A stretch of 64,000 nt of DNA, from positions 1 through 64,000 of the forward strand of contig CAIVEI010000133.1 in assembly GCA_903904835.1 (NCBI GenBank), in the 5' to 3' direction. The notes below the pieces were generated by a model that did not search any database, was not told the DNA's origin, and saw only the letters and a list, made by a program, of their open reading frames with translations. This document shows, piece after piece, positions 18,972 through 29,080 of the stretch (position 1 is its first letter; each line of letters opens with the position of its first letter). Source of the stretch: an uncultured Schlesneria sp. GTDB taxonomy: Bacteria > Planctomycetota > Planctomycetia > Planctomycetales > Planctomycetaceae. Made by a program: the position numbers and the translations under genes.

Positions 18972-21605
18972 CTATTTTCGACCGACCGACAATTCTCGCG
19001 ATTCTTTGACGTCATCCCATTCATCGAGCGACATCACAACTTCTCTTGCCTGGCTCCCATTATATCCGCCGACGATCCCATCTTCGGCCATCCAATCGAT
19101 CATTCGTGCACCACGTCCGTATCCAACTCCTAAAGCCCGCTGCAATAATGAAACGCTACCGCGACCTTCGCGAATGACGACTTCAACGGCCTGATCGTAA
19201 AGATCGTCCCGGTCGCGAGGTTCAGAAGCACCACTGCTTTTTCCTCCCTTGCCTTGAGCGGGGGCTGCTTTCAACTGGACGAGTTCTTGATCGTACTGTG
19301 GCTCCTGATCAGCGAAGAATTCAATGACTTTATTCACTTCTTCGTCGCTGACGTAAGTTCCTTGTGCGCGTCGCAGGGCGCTCGTTTCGGGAGCCATGTA
19401 CAACATGTCCCCTTTTCCCAGCAACTTGTCCGCTCCCATCTCGTCCAGCACAACACGGCTGTCCATGCGGCTGGCGACCTGGAACGAGATTCTCGCTGGC
19501 AGGTTCGATTTAATCAGCCCTGTAATGACGTCGACAGTCGGCTTCTGGGTGGCAAGGACCAGATGGATGCCAACCGCTCGGGATTTCTGAGCCAAACGGA
19601 TGATATGTCCTTCAACATCTTTCCCCGATGTCATCATCATGTCCGCCATTTCGTCTGCGATGATGACGATGTATGGCATTGTCTCGGGGATCGTCGTTGC
19701 TTCTTCAGTGCCTGCTTCCAACCCCAGCTTTTCCAGGACTTTCTCGCGTCCAAGTTTATTGAAGCTGTCGATATGACGGACGCCGACCGCAGAAAGGAGC
19801 TGGTATCGTTCTTCCATCTTTTCCACGGCCCAACCGAGAACCGCTTCGGCCTTCTTCATGTCGGTGATCACGGGATGCATCAGGTGGGGAATGCGGCTGT
19901 AGGGGCTCAGTTCGACCATCTTCGGGTCGATCATCAGCATTTTGACCTGTTCCGGGCTGCGGGTCATCAGCATCGAAACAATCAACGTGTTCAGACAAAC
20001 GCTTTTCCCGGTTCCCGTTCGGCCCGCAATCAAAAGATGGGGCATCTTGCACATATCCACGACAAGTGGTTTTCCGCTCGCATCCTTGCCGAGAAACATC
20101 GGGATCGCCTTTTTATCGATGTCCGCGCGGCATGAGTCAATCAGTTCTTTCAGCCTGACCATCACACGAACATCATTCGGAACTTCGACACCGACAGTAT
20201 TCTTTCCGGGTATTGGCGCGATGACGCGCACGGACGAGACTCGTAACCCAATCGCGAGGTCGTCTGCCAGCGAAGTGATCTTTGAAAGACGCAGGCCCTT
20301 TTCCAGTTCCAACTCGAATTGCGTGATGACGGGTCCGGTATCAATTTCAACGACTTTCACATTCAGGCCGAACTCCTGAAATGTCTTTTCCAGCGTCGCT
20401 GCCGCAATCTGTGCTCTGGCGGCTAACGTGTCATACGGAAAGGCTTCTGCGTCGTCGAGAATCGACGTGTCTGGTAGACGATGCGGCTCACGAAATTCCG
20501 ATGACTGCGCGGACTCTGGCCTGCTGCTCGGGATGTTATTCATCCCAACAGGAGGATTGACGCGAATCGGTGATCGTCCGGGAGACAATAAAAAGGACTT
20601 CGGTGCTGCGTCCAATTGTTCTTCGCTCGAACTGTCAGGCAGAATTGCTTCGGGGGAAGAAGCTGTGGAACGAGTTGCTCGCTTGCGAGTTCGGAAGGGA
20701 ATGGTCTCCGTTTCCTCATCCTCTTTCGCCGGTTCCAGTTCCGCCTCGGGCGTAAGTGATTCCTCTTCACTTTCACTTGCTGATGGTGAAATCATACTTG
20801 CAATGGCAGCCAGTGTTTCCGGGGAGAGGCTGCCGTCGCTCACGACGACCTGGGTATTGGATGCAGACGACAATTCCGGCGGCGGATTAATGCGAATCTT
20901 GGAAATGGGAGAATCCGGCGCTGGCGCCGGATCGTTTGAATGATCTTCGATTTCGCGATTTTCACGGGGAACATCGGGCAACCGATCAGGCTTATCAGAG
21001 ACATCGGCCTCGCCGATTGGGACACCGACGGTCGCTCGCTTTCCAAAAGCAAGCTTGCTCCACATGGTAATCGGCAACAACAAGAAACCAATCGCTGTTC
21101 GCACCAAATGCTGCTCGCCCGTCAGCAGCACGCCAGCAATCGTGGCGGTGACGAGCAACACCAGGCTTCCAACGCGAGAAAAATGTTGATCGAGCAGGAT
21201 TCCAGCCCAGGCTCCAACGTATCCGCCATTTCCAACCATCGATCCAGCGAGTGGAACCGGAAGAAACCATTGTGCTCCCACGCAAGCGGCGATCAAAATC
21301 AGCGCCATACCACACAATCGAGTGATCGGATCGCTGTAGACATCGCGGGCAAATAGACGAATGTCGAATACGATCAATGACAACAGCAGAAAGTATGACC
21401 CCGCGCCAATCGCAACGATCAGGTGATGCGCCAGTACTGCCCCTGCAATTCCGCAAAGATTTGTGGGCTGAACATGGTTTGGATAGACGATTTGGGCGGG
21501 AGGATCAGCGGGGTCGTAACTGACCAGGCTCAGTCCGAGGAAGACCGCCATCGCCAGGACGGCGAGCGCCAGCAGATCAGTCCTCAGCCGCCCGTAGTCT
21601 AACAT
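18972..21605 (-). CDS. ftsK: DNA translocase FtsK/SpoIIIE
   Basis: A protein of about 877 residues. Four hydrophobic segments lie in the first 190 residues. A long Ser/Glu/Pro-rich linker spans about 215-390. The motor domain has Walker A GRTGTGKS at about 527-534 and Walker B VIIADEMAD at about 645-652. A winged-helix gamma domain follows at about 805-870 (LLQRALGVGYGRGARMI), which reads KOPS-type sequences. It pumps chromosome termini across the division septum. The ATG at 21605 is preceded by GGGGGGGAACG; a GTG 21 nt earlier is possible. The linker is short compared with E. coli FtsK. Confidence 0.97.
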   Translation of the reverse strand: MLDYGRLRTDLLALAVLAMAVFLGLSLVSYDPADPPAQIVYPNHVQPTNLCGIAGAVLAHHLIVAIGAGSYFLLLSLIVFDIRLFARDVYSDPITRLCGMALILIAACVGAQWFLPVPLAGSMVGNGGYVGAWAGILLDQHFSRVGSLVLLVTATIAGVLLTGEQHLVRTAIGFLLLPITMWSKLAFGKRATVGVPIGEADVSDKPDRLPDVPRENREIEDHSNDPAPAPDSPISKIRINPPPELSSASNTQVVVSDGSLSPETLAAIASMISPSASESEEESLTPEAELEPAKEDEETETIPFRTRKRATRSTASSPEAILPDSSSEEQLDAAPKSFLLSPGRSPIRVNPPVGMNNIPSSRPESAQSSEFREPHRLPDTSILDDAEAFPYDTLAARAQIAAATLEKTFQEFGLNVKVVEIDTGPVITQFELELEKGLRLSKITSLADDLAIGLRVSSVRVIAPIPGKNTVGVEVPNDVRVMVRLKELIDSCRADIDKKAIPMFLGKDASGKPLVVDMCKMPHLLIAGRTGTGKSVCLNTLIVSMLMTRSPEQVKMLMIDPKMVELSPYSRIPHLMHPVITDMKKAEAVLGWAVEKMEERYQLLSAVGVRHIDSFNKLGREKVLEKLGLEAGTEEATTIPETMPYIVIIADEMADMMMTSGKDVEGHIIRLAQKSRAVGIHLVLATQKPTVDVITGLIKSNLPARISFQVASRMDSRVVLDEMGADKLLGKGDMLYMAPETSALRRAQGTYVSDEEVNKVIEFFADQEPQYDQELVQLKAAPAQGKGGKSSGASEPRDRDDLYDQAVEVVIREGRGSVSLLQRALGVGYGRGARMIDWMAEDGIVGGYNGSQAREVVMSLDEWDDVKESRELSVGRK

Positions 21606-21802
21606 CGTTCCCCCCCGCCAGCCCACTTGTCAAAACAAATGAGAAAACCGGTCGGCCAAGTTTGCCGAGACGCTCACAAGAGAGTCACGCGTCCAGGAAA
21701 CCTATCACGGAAATTGAGACTCGGTTGAGAAAACGCATCACGCCACGCGGTGATTTTCGTAAACGTGATCCGATTGTATCGATCGTGCCGGAAATTCCGG
21801 GA

Positions 21803-22429
21803 TCACGTCAACAAGTTGTCTGCAATCCACTGCCAGAGATACCTTGCGACATCGAGTTTCTCGCCGGAAAAGGCGGCGACACTGCTTCCCGCACGGTTAA
21901 TGATTTCAATTTGATTTGAGGTCGATCCGATTGCCGTGGGTCGATTCAGCACAATTGCGTCGCAGTTTTTTTGTTTCAACTTTCGCAAGGCGTTAATGTG
22001 CGCGAACTCGTCGGATTCGAGGGCGAAACCGACGATCCAACGGTTTCCTTTCTGGATGCCGAGCTCCGCGAGAACGTCCGCAGTTTCCACCAGTTCGAGC
22101 TCGAGTGAGACCCCGGTTTTTGCGAGCTTCCCGGGAAATCGCTCGCGAGGTCGATAGTCACAGACCGCCGCTGTTGCAATCACCCCCTGGCAATCAATAA
22201 ACAGGCGATTGCAAGTATCAAGCAAATCCTGCGTCGTTTCGACCTGATGAACTTCGCAACCTGCTGGAGGTGCTAGCATCACTGGGCCGCTCACAAGAAC
22301 GGCTTGATGCCCTGCCGCAGTAACGGCCTCGGCGATGGCATATCCCATCCGGCCGCTACTCGCGTTCGACAAATAGCGTACGTCGTCTAAATACTCGCGT
22401 GTCGGGCCTGCCGTGATCAAAATTCGCAT
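21803..22429 (-). CDS. coaB: Phosphopantothenate-cysteine ligase (stand-alone CoaB)
   Basis: A protein of 208 residues matching the C-terminal half of bifunctional CoaBC: RILITAGPTREYLDDVR at the start, NASSGRMGYA, then AVCDYRP and the VGFALE region. It joins cysteine to 4'-phosphopantothenate in coenzyme A synthesis. The ATG at 22429 is used; a GTG at 22438 is possible. The partner CoaC is a separate gene immediately upstream rather than fused, which is unusual for bacteria. Confidence 0.9.
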   Translation of the reverse strand: MRILITAGPTREYLDDVRYLSNASSGRMGYAIAEAVTAAGHQAVLVSGPVMLAPPAGCEVHQVETTQDLLDTCNRLFIDCQGVIATAAVCDYRPRERFPGKLAKTGVSLELELVETADVLAELGIQKGNRWIVGFALESDEFAHINALRKLKQKNCDAIVLNRPTAIGSTSNQIEIINRAGSSVAAFSGEKLDVARYLWQWIADNLLT

Positions 22430-22462
22430 ACGAGTCACTTCATGATCTTGGATTTTCGACCA

Positions 22463-23008
22463 TCAGCGCTGGTCTAGCAGTTTATTGATTGCCGCGAGGA
22501 TTTCGACCGGCTCCGCCATACGACCGCTGCCAATCTGGCCGCAGCTAAGCCATCCAGAACCTGGATCGACAAAGTGGACGCCGTCGGATCGTAACTGGGC
22601 AACGTTTCGCTGCACGGATTTCTTGTCCCACATGTCGCAGTTCATTGCGGGTGCCAACAGCAGTGGGCATGTTGCGGTGAGAACAAGTGTGGAAAGCAGA
22701 TCTCCAGCGAATCCACCCGCAGCCTGTGCAAGAAAGTTTGCAGTCGCCGGGGCGACCACAAACAATTGAGCGCGTCTGGCAAGACCGATATGTTCACCTT
22801 GAAAGTGCTCAATCGGTCGGAAGGAGTCAGAGTAAACCGGTCGACCCGTTAAGGCTTCGAAGGTTGTCGCTCCGATAAACTGTCCGGCTGATTCTGTCAT
22901 CACGACAGAAACAAAATCACCCTGCTGGACAATCTTACTGCATAAATCAGCGGACTTATATGCAGCAACTCCTCCCGTAACACCCAATAGAATCTCGCGA
23001 CCCGTCAT
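22463..23008 (-). CDS. coaC: Phosphopantothenoylcysteine decarboxylase (stand-alone CoaC)
   Basis: A flavoprotein of 181 residues matching the N-terminal half of CoaBC. Catalytic His is H73 (EHIGLA), the substrate-binding motif PAMNCDMW is at 120-127, and the reducing Cys is C156 ([10 protein letters not shown]). It decarboxylates 4'-phosphopantothenoylcysteine using FMN. The protein stops just after the decarboxylase domain, and the ligase starts 33 nt later in a new reading frame. Because both halves have full catalytic motifs and their own starts, this is a genuine split rather than a frameshifted pseudogene. Confidence 0.92.
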   Translation of the reverse strand: MTGREILLGVTGGVAAYKSADLCSKIVQQGDFVSVVMTESAGQFIGATTFEALTGRPVYSDSFRPIEHFQGEHIGLARRAQLFVVAPATANFLAQAAGGFAGDLLSTLVLTATCPLLLAPAMNCDMWDKKSVQRNVAQLRSDGVHFVDPGSGWLSCGQIGSGRMAEPVEILAAINKLLDQR

Positions 23009-23098
23009 ACCCTGCGCGGCCTCGATTACGAATCAACTGATGGCGCCCTTTCGGTATGCCGGATTTGATTCCGATCATCGGAATCGTTTCAAAGAAGA

Positions 23099-23365
23099 TT
23101 ACATGTCGTCGAGCGAAGGACCGCTTGAAAAATGCCGTTCGCGATTTTCGTCGTTGCGAGTCATCACCGCGCCACTTGCGTCCAGGTAAATCTTGTCCTG
23201 AATGATTTCCTGTACCACGATTTCCATCGCGTTCTTGCTTTGAATTTCCACCAATGGGCGCGTTCCGCGGTTCAAAACAACCATCCGCTTTTGGATCAGC
23301 GAAGAAAGCTTAAACCGGCCGCCGACCTTCTTTACAATCTCTTCTTCTTTCAATTCGTCCAGCAT
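23099..23365 (-). CDS. rpoZ: RNA polymerase omega subunit
   Basis: A protein of 88 residues with the omega core [20 protein letters not shown] and the helical [10 protein letters not shown] segment. Omega helps fold the beta' subunit. The gene sits between gmk and the coa genes, its common position in bacteria, which supports the call. The ATG at 23365 has GGAAAATGTG upstream. The Arg/Asp-rich C-terminal tail is lineage-specific. Confidence 0.88.
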   Translation of the reverse strand: MLDELKEEEIVKKVGGRFKLSSLIQKRMVVLNRGTRPLVEIQSKNAMEIVVQEIIQDKIYLDASGAVMTRNDENRERHFSSGPSLDDM

Positions 23366-23382
23366 CACATTTTCCAGTTCGT

Positions 23383-23973
23383 CTAATTCGCATGCTTCAC
23401 AATGATGGAGATTATCTCGTCCACTGCTCGGTCGAGCTCATCATTCACTACTTGATAACAATAACGGCTTGCCAACGCTAGCTCTTGATGGACCTTCTGC
23501 AATCTTCGCTGAATCGTTTCTTCGGAATCGGTCCCTCGTGAACGCAATCGCTGTTCGCAAACCTCGATTGACGGAGGCTTTAAGAAAATCGTCAGCGCAT
23601 CGGGATAAAACTCGACAACTTTAAATGCCCCCTGGACATCGATTTCGAGAAATGCCCAGCCTTTTGCCTCGTTTGCCCTTTGAATTTCAGATTTCAGGGT
23701 TCCATACCAGTACCCGGCTCCAAAAACCTCGGCCGTCTCCAGAAATTCACCCCGATCGCGACGTCTCACGAATTCTTCCGTTGTCAGAAAGTAATAGGCG
23801 ACACCGTCAACTTCACCTTTCCGCTGGGGCCGCGTCGTTGCTGAAATCACTTTAATCAGCGGGACAGGAGACTGCGCAACCAGACGCTCCACAATCGTTG
23901 TCTTGCCGCTACCACTGGGTCCCGACAACACGAGTATTTGGAAATTGCCTTGGTACTGCGATGAATGAGGCAT
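23383..23973 (-). CDS. gmk: Guanylate kinase
   Basis: A protein of 196 residues. P-loop GPSGSGKTT is at about 19-27, and the GMP-binding region includes [26 protein letters not shown] and the lid segment [17 protein letters not shown] are present. It converts GMP and ATP to GDP and ADP. It is in the conserved yicC-gmk-rpoZ order. Confidence 0.97.
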   Translation of the reverse strand: MPHSSQYQGNFQILVLSGPSGSGKTTIVERLVAQSPVPLIKVISATTRPQRKGEVDGVAYYFLTTEEFVRRRDRGEFLETAEVFGAGYWYGTLKSEIQRANEAKGWAFLEIDVQGAFKVVEFYPDALTIFLKPPSIEVCEQRLRSRGTDSEETIQRRLQKVHQELALASRYCYQVVNDELDRAVDEIISIIVKHAN

Positions 23974-24065
23974 AGTTGATCGCCAGTCTGCTTGCTTGCC
24001 AGCAAATCCACTCTATCTTGGGATTGAATTAAGATCAAAAGGACGTCTGCACAACTCAACTGCGA

Positions 24066-24947
24066 TTACTCAACGTTCTGCACGATCTCACGGATTCGCT
24101 CGACGCTCGACTTCAAATCCACGGCCGAATGTGACAGACCAACATGGTTTGCCTTGGAACCGATTGTATTCACTTCGCGAAACATTTCCTGGCAGAGAAA
24201 ATCCAGCTTCCGACCCGGAGATTTCTCTCCTTCGATCAGTGTAAAAAACTGGCTGATGTGGCTTCGAAGTCGCGTGATTTCTTCATGAATATCGCAACGA
24301 TCTGCATAGACCGCGACTTCTCTGATCACGTCGGCTGGCTCAAGTTTCACATCGGTTCCCGAAAGCAAATCTCGCGTTCGTTGAACCAGTTTTTCATGGT
24401 AATCGCGGGAAACTTGCGGTGCCATCACCACAATTTGCTCCAACGCCGATTCAATTGACTGACATAACTGACGTAGCTCAAACGCGGTTGAAGCCCCTTC
24501 TTTACTGCGAAATTCGTACAAGTGTTTTGCTGCCCCTTTGACCGCCTGTTCGACCAATGGCCAAAGGCGTTCGACAACGTCACTATCAAACGAGTCCTCG
24601 CGTAATACCCCGGGCAAATCCAGCAATCTCGCCGGGTCGGGTGGTTGAACCGACAAATCCCGGCAGACTTCGTTAAGTTGTCTCCAATAGGATTTTAAAA
24701 CTTCGGTATTCAATCGAGGGCCGGCCGAATCCCCGGATTGATCAAATTTGACAGACAGGTAAACAGAACCCCGCGAGATCGTCTCGCGCAACAATCGCTC
24801 GAATTCTGCTTCCTGCTGAAGAAATCCATCGGGACAACGCAATGACAACTTAAAGTGTCGATTATTCACGGTCCGAATTTCGACACGACAAAACCCTTGT
24901 TCATTCTGAACAATCGATTCGCCATAACCTGTCATACTCAGCAGCAC
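24066..24947 (-). CDS. YicC/YloC family endoribonuclease
   Basis: A protein of about 293 residues with the family start SMTGYGE, the RTVNNRHFKLSLRCP motif, and the C-terminal KLDFLCQEMFREVNTIGSKA signature. The E. coli and Bacillus members are reported RNases acting in RNA turnover. The GTG at 24947 gives the usual short leader before SMTGYG; an ATG at 24971 or 24935 is possible. It lies upstream of gmk in the block. Confidence 0.92.
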   Translation of the reverse strand: MLLSMTGYGESIVQNEQGFCRVEIRTVNNRHFKLSLRCPDGFLQQEAEFERLLRETISRGSVYLSVKFDQSGDSAGPRLNTEVLKSYWRQLNEVCRDLSVQPPDPARLLDLPGVLREDSFDSDVVERLWPLVEQAVKGAAKHLYEFRSKEGASTAFELRQLCQSIESALEQIVVMAPQVSRDYHEKLVQRTRDLLSGTDVKLEPADVIREVAVYADRCDIHEEITRLRSHISQFFTLIEGEKSPGRKLDFLCQEMFREVNTIGSKANHVGLSHSAVDLKSSVERIREIVQNVE

Positions 24948-25034
24948 GAACTTGCACCTGAAAAGAGGCACTCGCCGATCAATGATAAAAACGTCCCAAC
25001 CATCGTTGCACGAGCCTTCCGTCTTCGGAATCTC

Positions 25035-25595
25035 TCAGTTCTTTTCACCTTCAGGAGCTGGAATGTCTGCCTTCTTCCCTGGATCGGACGGTGAAGCTGG
25101 ATCAGTTTCGCTCTTTTCGTCGACTGGCTTCTTACCGTCGCCTTCAGTTGCTGGCGTCTTGTTTTCTGGGACAGCAGGTGTCGTCTCGGGCTTGGTTTCA
25201 GAATCAAAATTCAGCTTGAGATCACCATCCTTACCACTGTCACGGTCTTCTTGAGCTTCCCCATCCAGAGCGTTATCACCGGAGCTCTTTTTTGACTTGG
25301 CGTCGTCGGAAGCATTTACTTTCTCTTTGTCTGGCAGCCCCGTGATGAGTTGCCCCGTCGAGTTATGTAAGGCCACGACGCTACCTGCGCAAAGGAGAAT
25401 CCAAGCAGCCGCCACGCCGATGGTGATGCGGGTAAAGACATCGCCTGCTTTGGTTCCAAACGCACTTTGGCCACCCATACCACCAAACGCACCGGCTAAT
25501 CCACCCCCTCGACCTCGTTGTAACAAGATGAGGCCAATCAGAAACAGGCCGGCAAACATTAAAAGCGTCATCAAGAAATACGAGAACGTGATCAT
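25035..25595 (-). CDS. secG: Preprotein translocase subunit SecG with long charged tail
   Basis: A protein of 186 residues. The first 75 are a normal SecG: helix 1 (about 3-24), the conserved LILLQRGRGGGLAGAFGG loop, and helix 2 (about 52-75). The remaining 110 residues are a low-complexity tail rich in Lys, Asp, Glu, Pro and Thr, roughly doubling the usual length. SecG assists SecYE in protein export. The tail should face the cytoplasm or periplasm depending on topology, and its function is unknown. Confidence 0.9.
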   Translation of the reverse strand: MITFSYFLMTLLMFAGLFLIGLILLQRGRGGGLAGAFGGMGGQSAFGTKAGDVFTRITIGVAAAWILLCAGSVVALHNSTGQLITGLPDKEKVNASDDAKSKKSSGDNALDGEAQEDRDSGKDGDLKLNFDSETKPETTPAVPENKTPATEGDGKKPVDEKSETDPASPSDPGKKADIPAPEGEKN

Positions 25596-25700
25596 GAAAC
25601 CGTCATCTTTCCATCGTCAAAATAAAATCGCTGAGTCGCTATCGCGTTCGACGCCACTCCTCCGTCAGTTCGCTACCGCGGGAGATGTCAAAGCAGGATT

Positions 25701-26489
25701 TTAGTGTGTTTTTGCTATTTCTTCAGCAGCACGGATAATCGCGAGGAACTGATCCGATTTCAAGCTGGCTCCGCCAACTAATGCACCATCAATGTTGGGC
25801 TTTGCCAGCAATTCCTTTGCATTGTCTCCTTTGACACTTCCCCCATACTGGATTCGGGTGGCGTCTGAGACAGCCTGGCCAAATCGGCCGGCGAGCCATT
25901 TGCGGATATAAGCATGGGTTTCTTCTGCCTGCTCGGGAGAAGCTGTGACACCGGTTCCGATTGCCCAGACAGGCTCGTAAGCAATCACAACCTTTGCCAT
26001 CTGCTCTGGCGTCAGGTTCAGAAGTCCCTTGGAGAGCTGTGTTTCAAGCACTGACTCGGTTCGACCTGTTTTTCGATCTTCCAGCATTTCACCGATGCAG
26101 AAAATAACCTTCAGGCCTCGCTCCAAAGCAGCGATCAACTTTTTGTTGACGACTTCGTCGGTATCGCCGAAAAACTGCCTTCGCTCGCTATGCCCAAGAA
26201 TCACCCATTGGCACCCGACATCAAGCAGCATCTCGATGGCAACTTCGCCAGTGAACGCCCCTGGTTTCTCGGGCGAGCAGTTCTGAGCGCCGAGCACGAC
26301 CGTTGATCCATGTAGCTTTTGTGCAATCGGGATCAAGTACGGAGACGGTGGGCAAACACCAACATCGACACCCGATACGCCTGCGAGTCCGTGCACGATC
26401 TCTGCAGCGAGCGTCTGCCCGGACTGCAAAGTCGTATTCATCTTCCAATTACCAACGATAAAAAGAGTCCGAGTCAACTGATTATCCAA
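25701..26489 (-). CDS. tpiA: Triosephosphate isomerase
   Basis: A protein of 262 residues. Substrate-binding GNWKMN is at 13-18 (K16), the catalytic His is in [10 protein letters not shown], the catalytic Glu is in [11 protein letters not shown], and the phosphate loop GGSVKGDN is near the end. It interconverts DHAP and glyceraldehyde 3-phosphate. The start appears to be a TTG at 26489 inside the last codons of pheA, an 8-nt overlap that suggests coupling; a TTG 12 nt later is also possible. Confidence 0.95.
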   Translation of the reverse strand: MDNQLTRTLFIVGNWKMNTTLQSGQTLAAEIVHGLAGVSGVDVGVCPPSPYLIPIAQKLHGSTVVLGAQNCSPEKPGAFTGEVAIEMLLDVGCQWVILGHSERRQFFGDTDEVVNKKLIAALERGLKVIFCIGEMLEDRKTGRTESVLETQLSKGLLNLTPEQMAKVVIAYEPVWAIGTGVTASPEQAEETHAYIRKWLAGRFGQAVSDATRIQYGGSVKGDNAKELLAKPNIDGALVGGASLKSDQFLAIIRAAEEIAKTH

Positions 26490-27636
26490 TCATTTCACTG
26501 CGAGGATACGAACCCAGAACTTCCATACGAACCGCCAGACGTTCCAGTTCGTCCAAAGTCCGCTTCACTTTGGCGTCTTTCGCGTGTCCTTCGCAATCGA
26601 TAAAGAAAATGTAACCACTTTCTGCCCCACGTAATGGGAAGGATTCGATCCAAGTCAAATTAATCTTATTTTGCTTGAATGAGCCCAGAGCATCAGCCAG
26701 AGCACCTGGCTTGTCACCAATTTGAAGCAACAGCGACGTTCGATCTCGACCGGTTGGTCCAACAGGCTTATCGCCAATCATTGCAAATCGAGTCACGTTG
26801 TTCTTATTGTCTTCAACCGAGTCTGCAAGGATCTGTAGTCCATATTCCACAGCGGCTTGACGACTCGCGATCGCACCCGCCCCCGGTTTGTCCCGGGCCA
26901 ACTGAGCTGCTGTCGAAGTGCTCGTGACTTCAATCAGCCTTGCCTGAGGCATGTTTCGACTTAACCAGTCACGGCATTGCGAAAGCGCTTGCGGCTTGCT
27001 GTAGACTTCATTGATTTCGCCGCGTGAAACTTTTCCAAGGAGATTGTGGTGGATACACAATTGAATCTCGCCACAGATCCTGAGCGGAAGCCGTGTGAAC
27101 ATGTCCAGCGTGTCGATGATCCGGCCGTCGGTGCTATTTTCGATTGGCACAACGCCAAAGTCGGCGTGCCCGCGGTTCACTTCTTCAAAAACCGCAGCAA
27201 TTGTATTCACCGGGATCAAGTCGGAAGATTCCCCAAACCGTTCCACGGCTGCCATATGCGTAAAACTGAACGCTGGACCAAGGTAGGTCACTCGGCGAGG
27301 ACGAACACGGTTCCGGACGGCACTCAAAACTTGCCGGAAAACCCCTCGAACTGCATCAGCCGGCAGTGGCCCCTGATTCTCCCCTTCAATCCTTTTCAAT
27401 AAATCGTCGTCAGATCGAGGATCGTAGGTGGCTGACCACCAGTTAGGGTCTGACTCGATCAATTTCGCAGTTGCGGCAGCTCGACGATTGATCAGTTTGA
27501 GGATTTCGGAATCCAACTTCGCCATTTCCGACGCAGAAGTTGCCGCCGCGCGCGGCGCAGAATTCGTCGAGGTTTTGGCGGAAGCCGGTGCGACACTGTT
27601 CTTTACGGCCTTTTTTGGCACCGGTTTACTGGCCAT
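26482..27636 (-). CDS. pheA: Bifunctional chorismate mutase/prephenate dehydratase
   Basis: A protein of 384 residues. It has an Ala/Lys-rich leader (1-36), an AroQ-type chorismate mutase domain (about 37-110, [11 protein letters not shown]), prephenate dehydratase (about 117-295, with [13 protein letters not shown], the [12 protein letters not shown] stretch and the NNVTRF motif), and an ACT domain (about 305-384, with ESFPLR in place of ESRP) that normally senses phenylalanine. It catalyses two steps of phenylalanine synthesis. It is the first gene of the large minus-strand block. Confidence 0.95.
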   Translation of the reverse strand: MASKPVPKKAVKNSVAPASAKTSTNSAPRAAATSASEMAKLDSEILKLINRRAAATAKLIESDPNWWSATYDPRSDDDLLKRIEGENQGPLPADAVRGVFRQVLSAVRNRVRPRRVTYLGPAFSFTHMAAVERFGESSDLIPVNTIAAVFEEVNRGHADFGVVPIENSTDGRIIDTLDMFTRLPLRICGEIQLCIHHNLLGKVSRGEINEVYSKPQALSQCRDWLSRNMPQARLIEVTSTSTAAQLARDKPGAGAIASRQAAVEYGLQILADSVEDNKNNVTRFAMIGDKPVGPTGRDRTSLLLQIGDKPGALADALGSFKQNKINLTWIESFPLRGAESGYIFFIDCEGHAKDAKVKRTLDELERLAVRMEVLGSYPRSEMIG

Positions 27637-27762
27637 CCAAGCGACTCCGAGGTAGGTTCGTGGTTCTTCATTAAAACTTGATAATTGCTGATACTAAAAT
27701 TCAACAAATCTTTTACAGATGAACCCCGATAATTGCAAGGAATCGATATAAGTAGAAAAAAA

Positions 27763-27793
27763 GCCCCGGCAAACGAGTCTTGCTTGCCGGGGC
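27763..27793 (-). terminator. Intrinsic terminator
   Basis: Perfect stem GCCCCGGCAA (27763-27772) with TTGCCGGGGC (27784-27793). On the minus strand it is followed by a run of seven U. It lies 22 nt past the stop of the small acidic gene at 27815. Confidence 0.85.
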
Positions 27794-27814
27794 ACTAAGT
27801 TAAATTGGGCAGAA

Positions 27815-28093
27815 TCAACCCTTTTGGATCAGGCGAGGAATCGCACCGGGACTGTGATCGTAACAGTCATTTTCGTGCCAGAGGGGAACCCCGGCAGCGT
27901 ATCTTGCTGCTAACATCAGCACCTTTTCTTCAGACCCAGGCTTTGCGACAGTTGGGCCTCCGGGATCAATGCCAAGTGAATCGAAGTCGATTTCTTCAAA
28001 AATCGCCTCATCACTCAAGTCAGAACCTTCGAAGTCCTCACCGGCCAAGTCGAGTTCCGGGTCCATTTCGTCAACGTCAAAGTCAAACGACAT
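27815..28093 (-). CDS. Small acidic hypothetical protein
   Basis: A protein of 92 residues of unknown function. The first 50 residues are strikingly acidic (many Asp/Glu around DPELDLAGEDFEGSD), and the C-terminal part is mixed (ARYAAGVPLWHENDCYD). GGAG lies about 9 nt upstream of the ATG, and a strong terminator follows the stop, both supporting a real transcript. It has no membrane segment or leader. The composition recalls the acidic regions of proteins that bind nucleic-acid-binding partners, but that is only a guess. Confidence 0.65.
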   Translation of the reverse strand: MSFDFDVDEMDPELDLAGEDFEGSDLSDEAIFEEIDFDSLGIDPGGPTVAKPGSEEKVLMLAARYAAGVPLWHENDCYDHSPGAIPRLIQKG

Positions 28094-28379
28094 TAGTTAG
28101 CTCCACAATCCGATACACATGAACAGGTTGTTTCGTCCACAACAAGCGATAACCACGAGTTACCCTTAAGCAACTGCGTTCTCAGTTGGGCATTGTTAAG
28201 TCCACGGGGGCAATTGTCAACGATTTTCTTTGCAGTCACGAAAAACATTTTTAACGACAATGACGTTTCGCCAGCATGTCTTGCCTGACGCGCAATCCAG
28301 TAATGATCCGTGTATTCTAGTTCGAGAATGCAATTATTTCCTGATGCATTCAATTGAACTCAACCACGCTGAAATAACC

Positions 28380-29033
28380 ATGTCGTTTCGTCGGTATATC
28401 CTCGCTTCCCGGTCTCCGCGTCGGCTGGAGCTTCTGCAATTGGTGATTCATCGAGAATTAATTAGCGTCCGTCCGCCTGAATCGGCAGACGAAGCCGGTT
28501 TCGATGATTGCCATGATATCGACGCCATCAAGTGTCGAATGCTTGAGATTGCTCGGCACAAAGCCGAACAGGTAAGACGACACCTGAATGACGAAGAATC
28601 ACAGCTCTACGAGCGACCGCGTACGTTAATCATCGCAGCGGACACGACGGTGATTGCGAAAGATTCCGTCGGTCGGCCTGTCGTTTTAGGGCAGCCTCCA
28701 GAAACAGAGGAATGGCGTGAAGTCGTTCGGACCTGGTTTCTCGAATATTACGCCGGAAAAACGCATTGCGCGGCAACAGCCTTGCATGTCATTACGCCTG
28801 ATGGCCGTTCAGCCGAAAGAGTTGTTGAGACACAAGTTACCTTCAAACAAAATCTTCAGTCCTGGTTGAACTGGTATTTGCTCACGGGTGAACCGCGAGG
28901 CAAAGCGGGTGGCTATGCCCTTCAAGGGGCCGCAAGCGTGTTTATCGAGCGTGTCGAGGGAAGTCTCAGCAACGTCGTCGGATTGCCGCTTGAAGCCATG
29001 CTGGAGCTGTTTTCGGAGGTTTCGCTGCGATAG
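28380..29033 (+). CDS. maf: Maf-family nucleotide pyrophosphatase
   Basis: A protein of 217 residues with the Maf signature LASRSPRRLELL near the N-terminus, the KAEQVRR helix, AADTTV with the catalytic Asp, and the C-terminal GKAGGYALQGAAS and VVGLPLEAM motifs. These enzymes hydrolyse modified or canonical nucleoside triphosphates, limiting misincorporation. The ATG at 28380 gives the standard start; the ribosome-binding site is weak. Confidence 0.92.
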   Translation: MSFRRYILASRSPRRLELLQLVIHRELISVRPPESADEAGFDDCHDIDAIKCRMLEIARHKAEQVRRHLNDEESQLYERPRTLIIAADTTVIAKDSVGRPVVLGQPPETEEWREVVRTWFLEYYAGKTHCAATALHVITPDGRSAERVVETQVTFKQNLQSWLNWYLLTGEPRGKAGGYALQGAASVFIERVEGSLSNVVGLPLEAMLELFSEVSLR

Positions 29034-29080
29034 TGGGGTCCCTCGGATTCAACGGCAACTCGCCGTCTCAACTCGCCGTC

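Noticed and set aside
19254-20135. Plus-strand frame of 293 codons
   Set aside because: Antisense to the FtsK motor domain; Cys/His-rich composition typical of a shadow frame.
28093-28353. Minus-strand frame of 86 codons directly before the acidic protein gene
   Set aside because: Its stop overlaps the next ATG, as in an operon, but the sequence has no recognisable domain and occupies the divergent promoter gap before maf. A real gene cannot be excluded.
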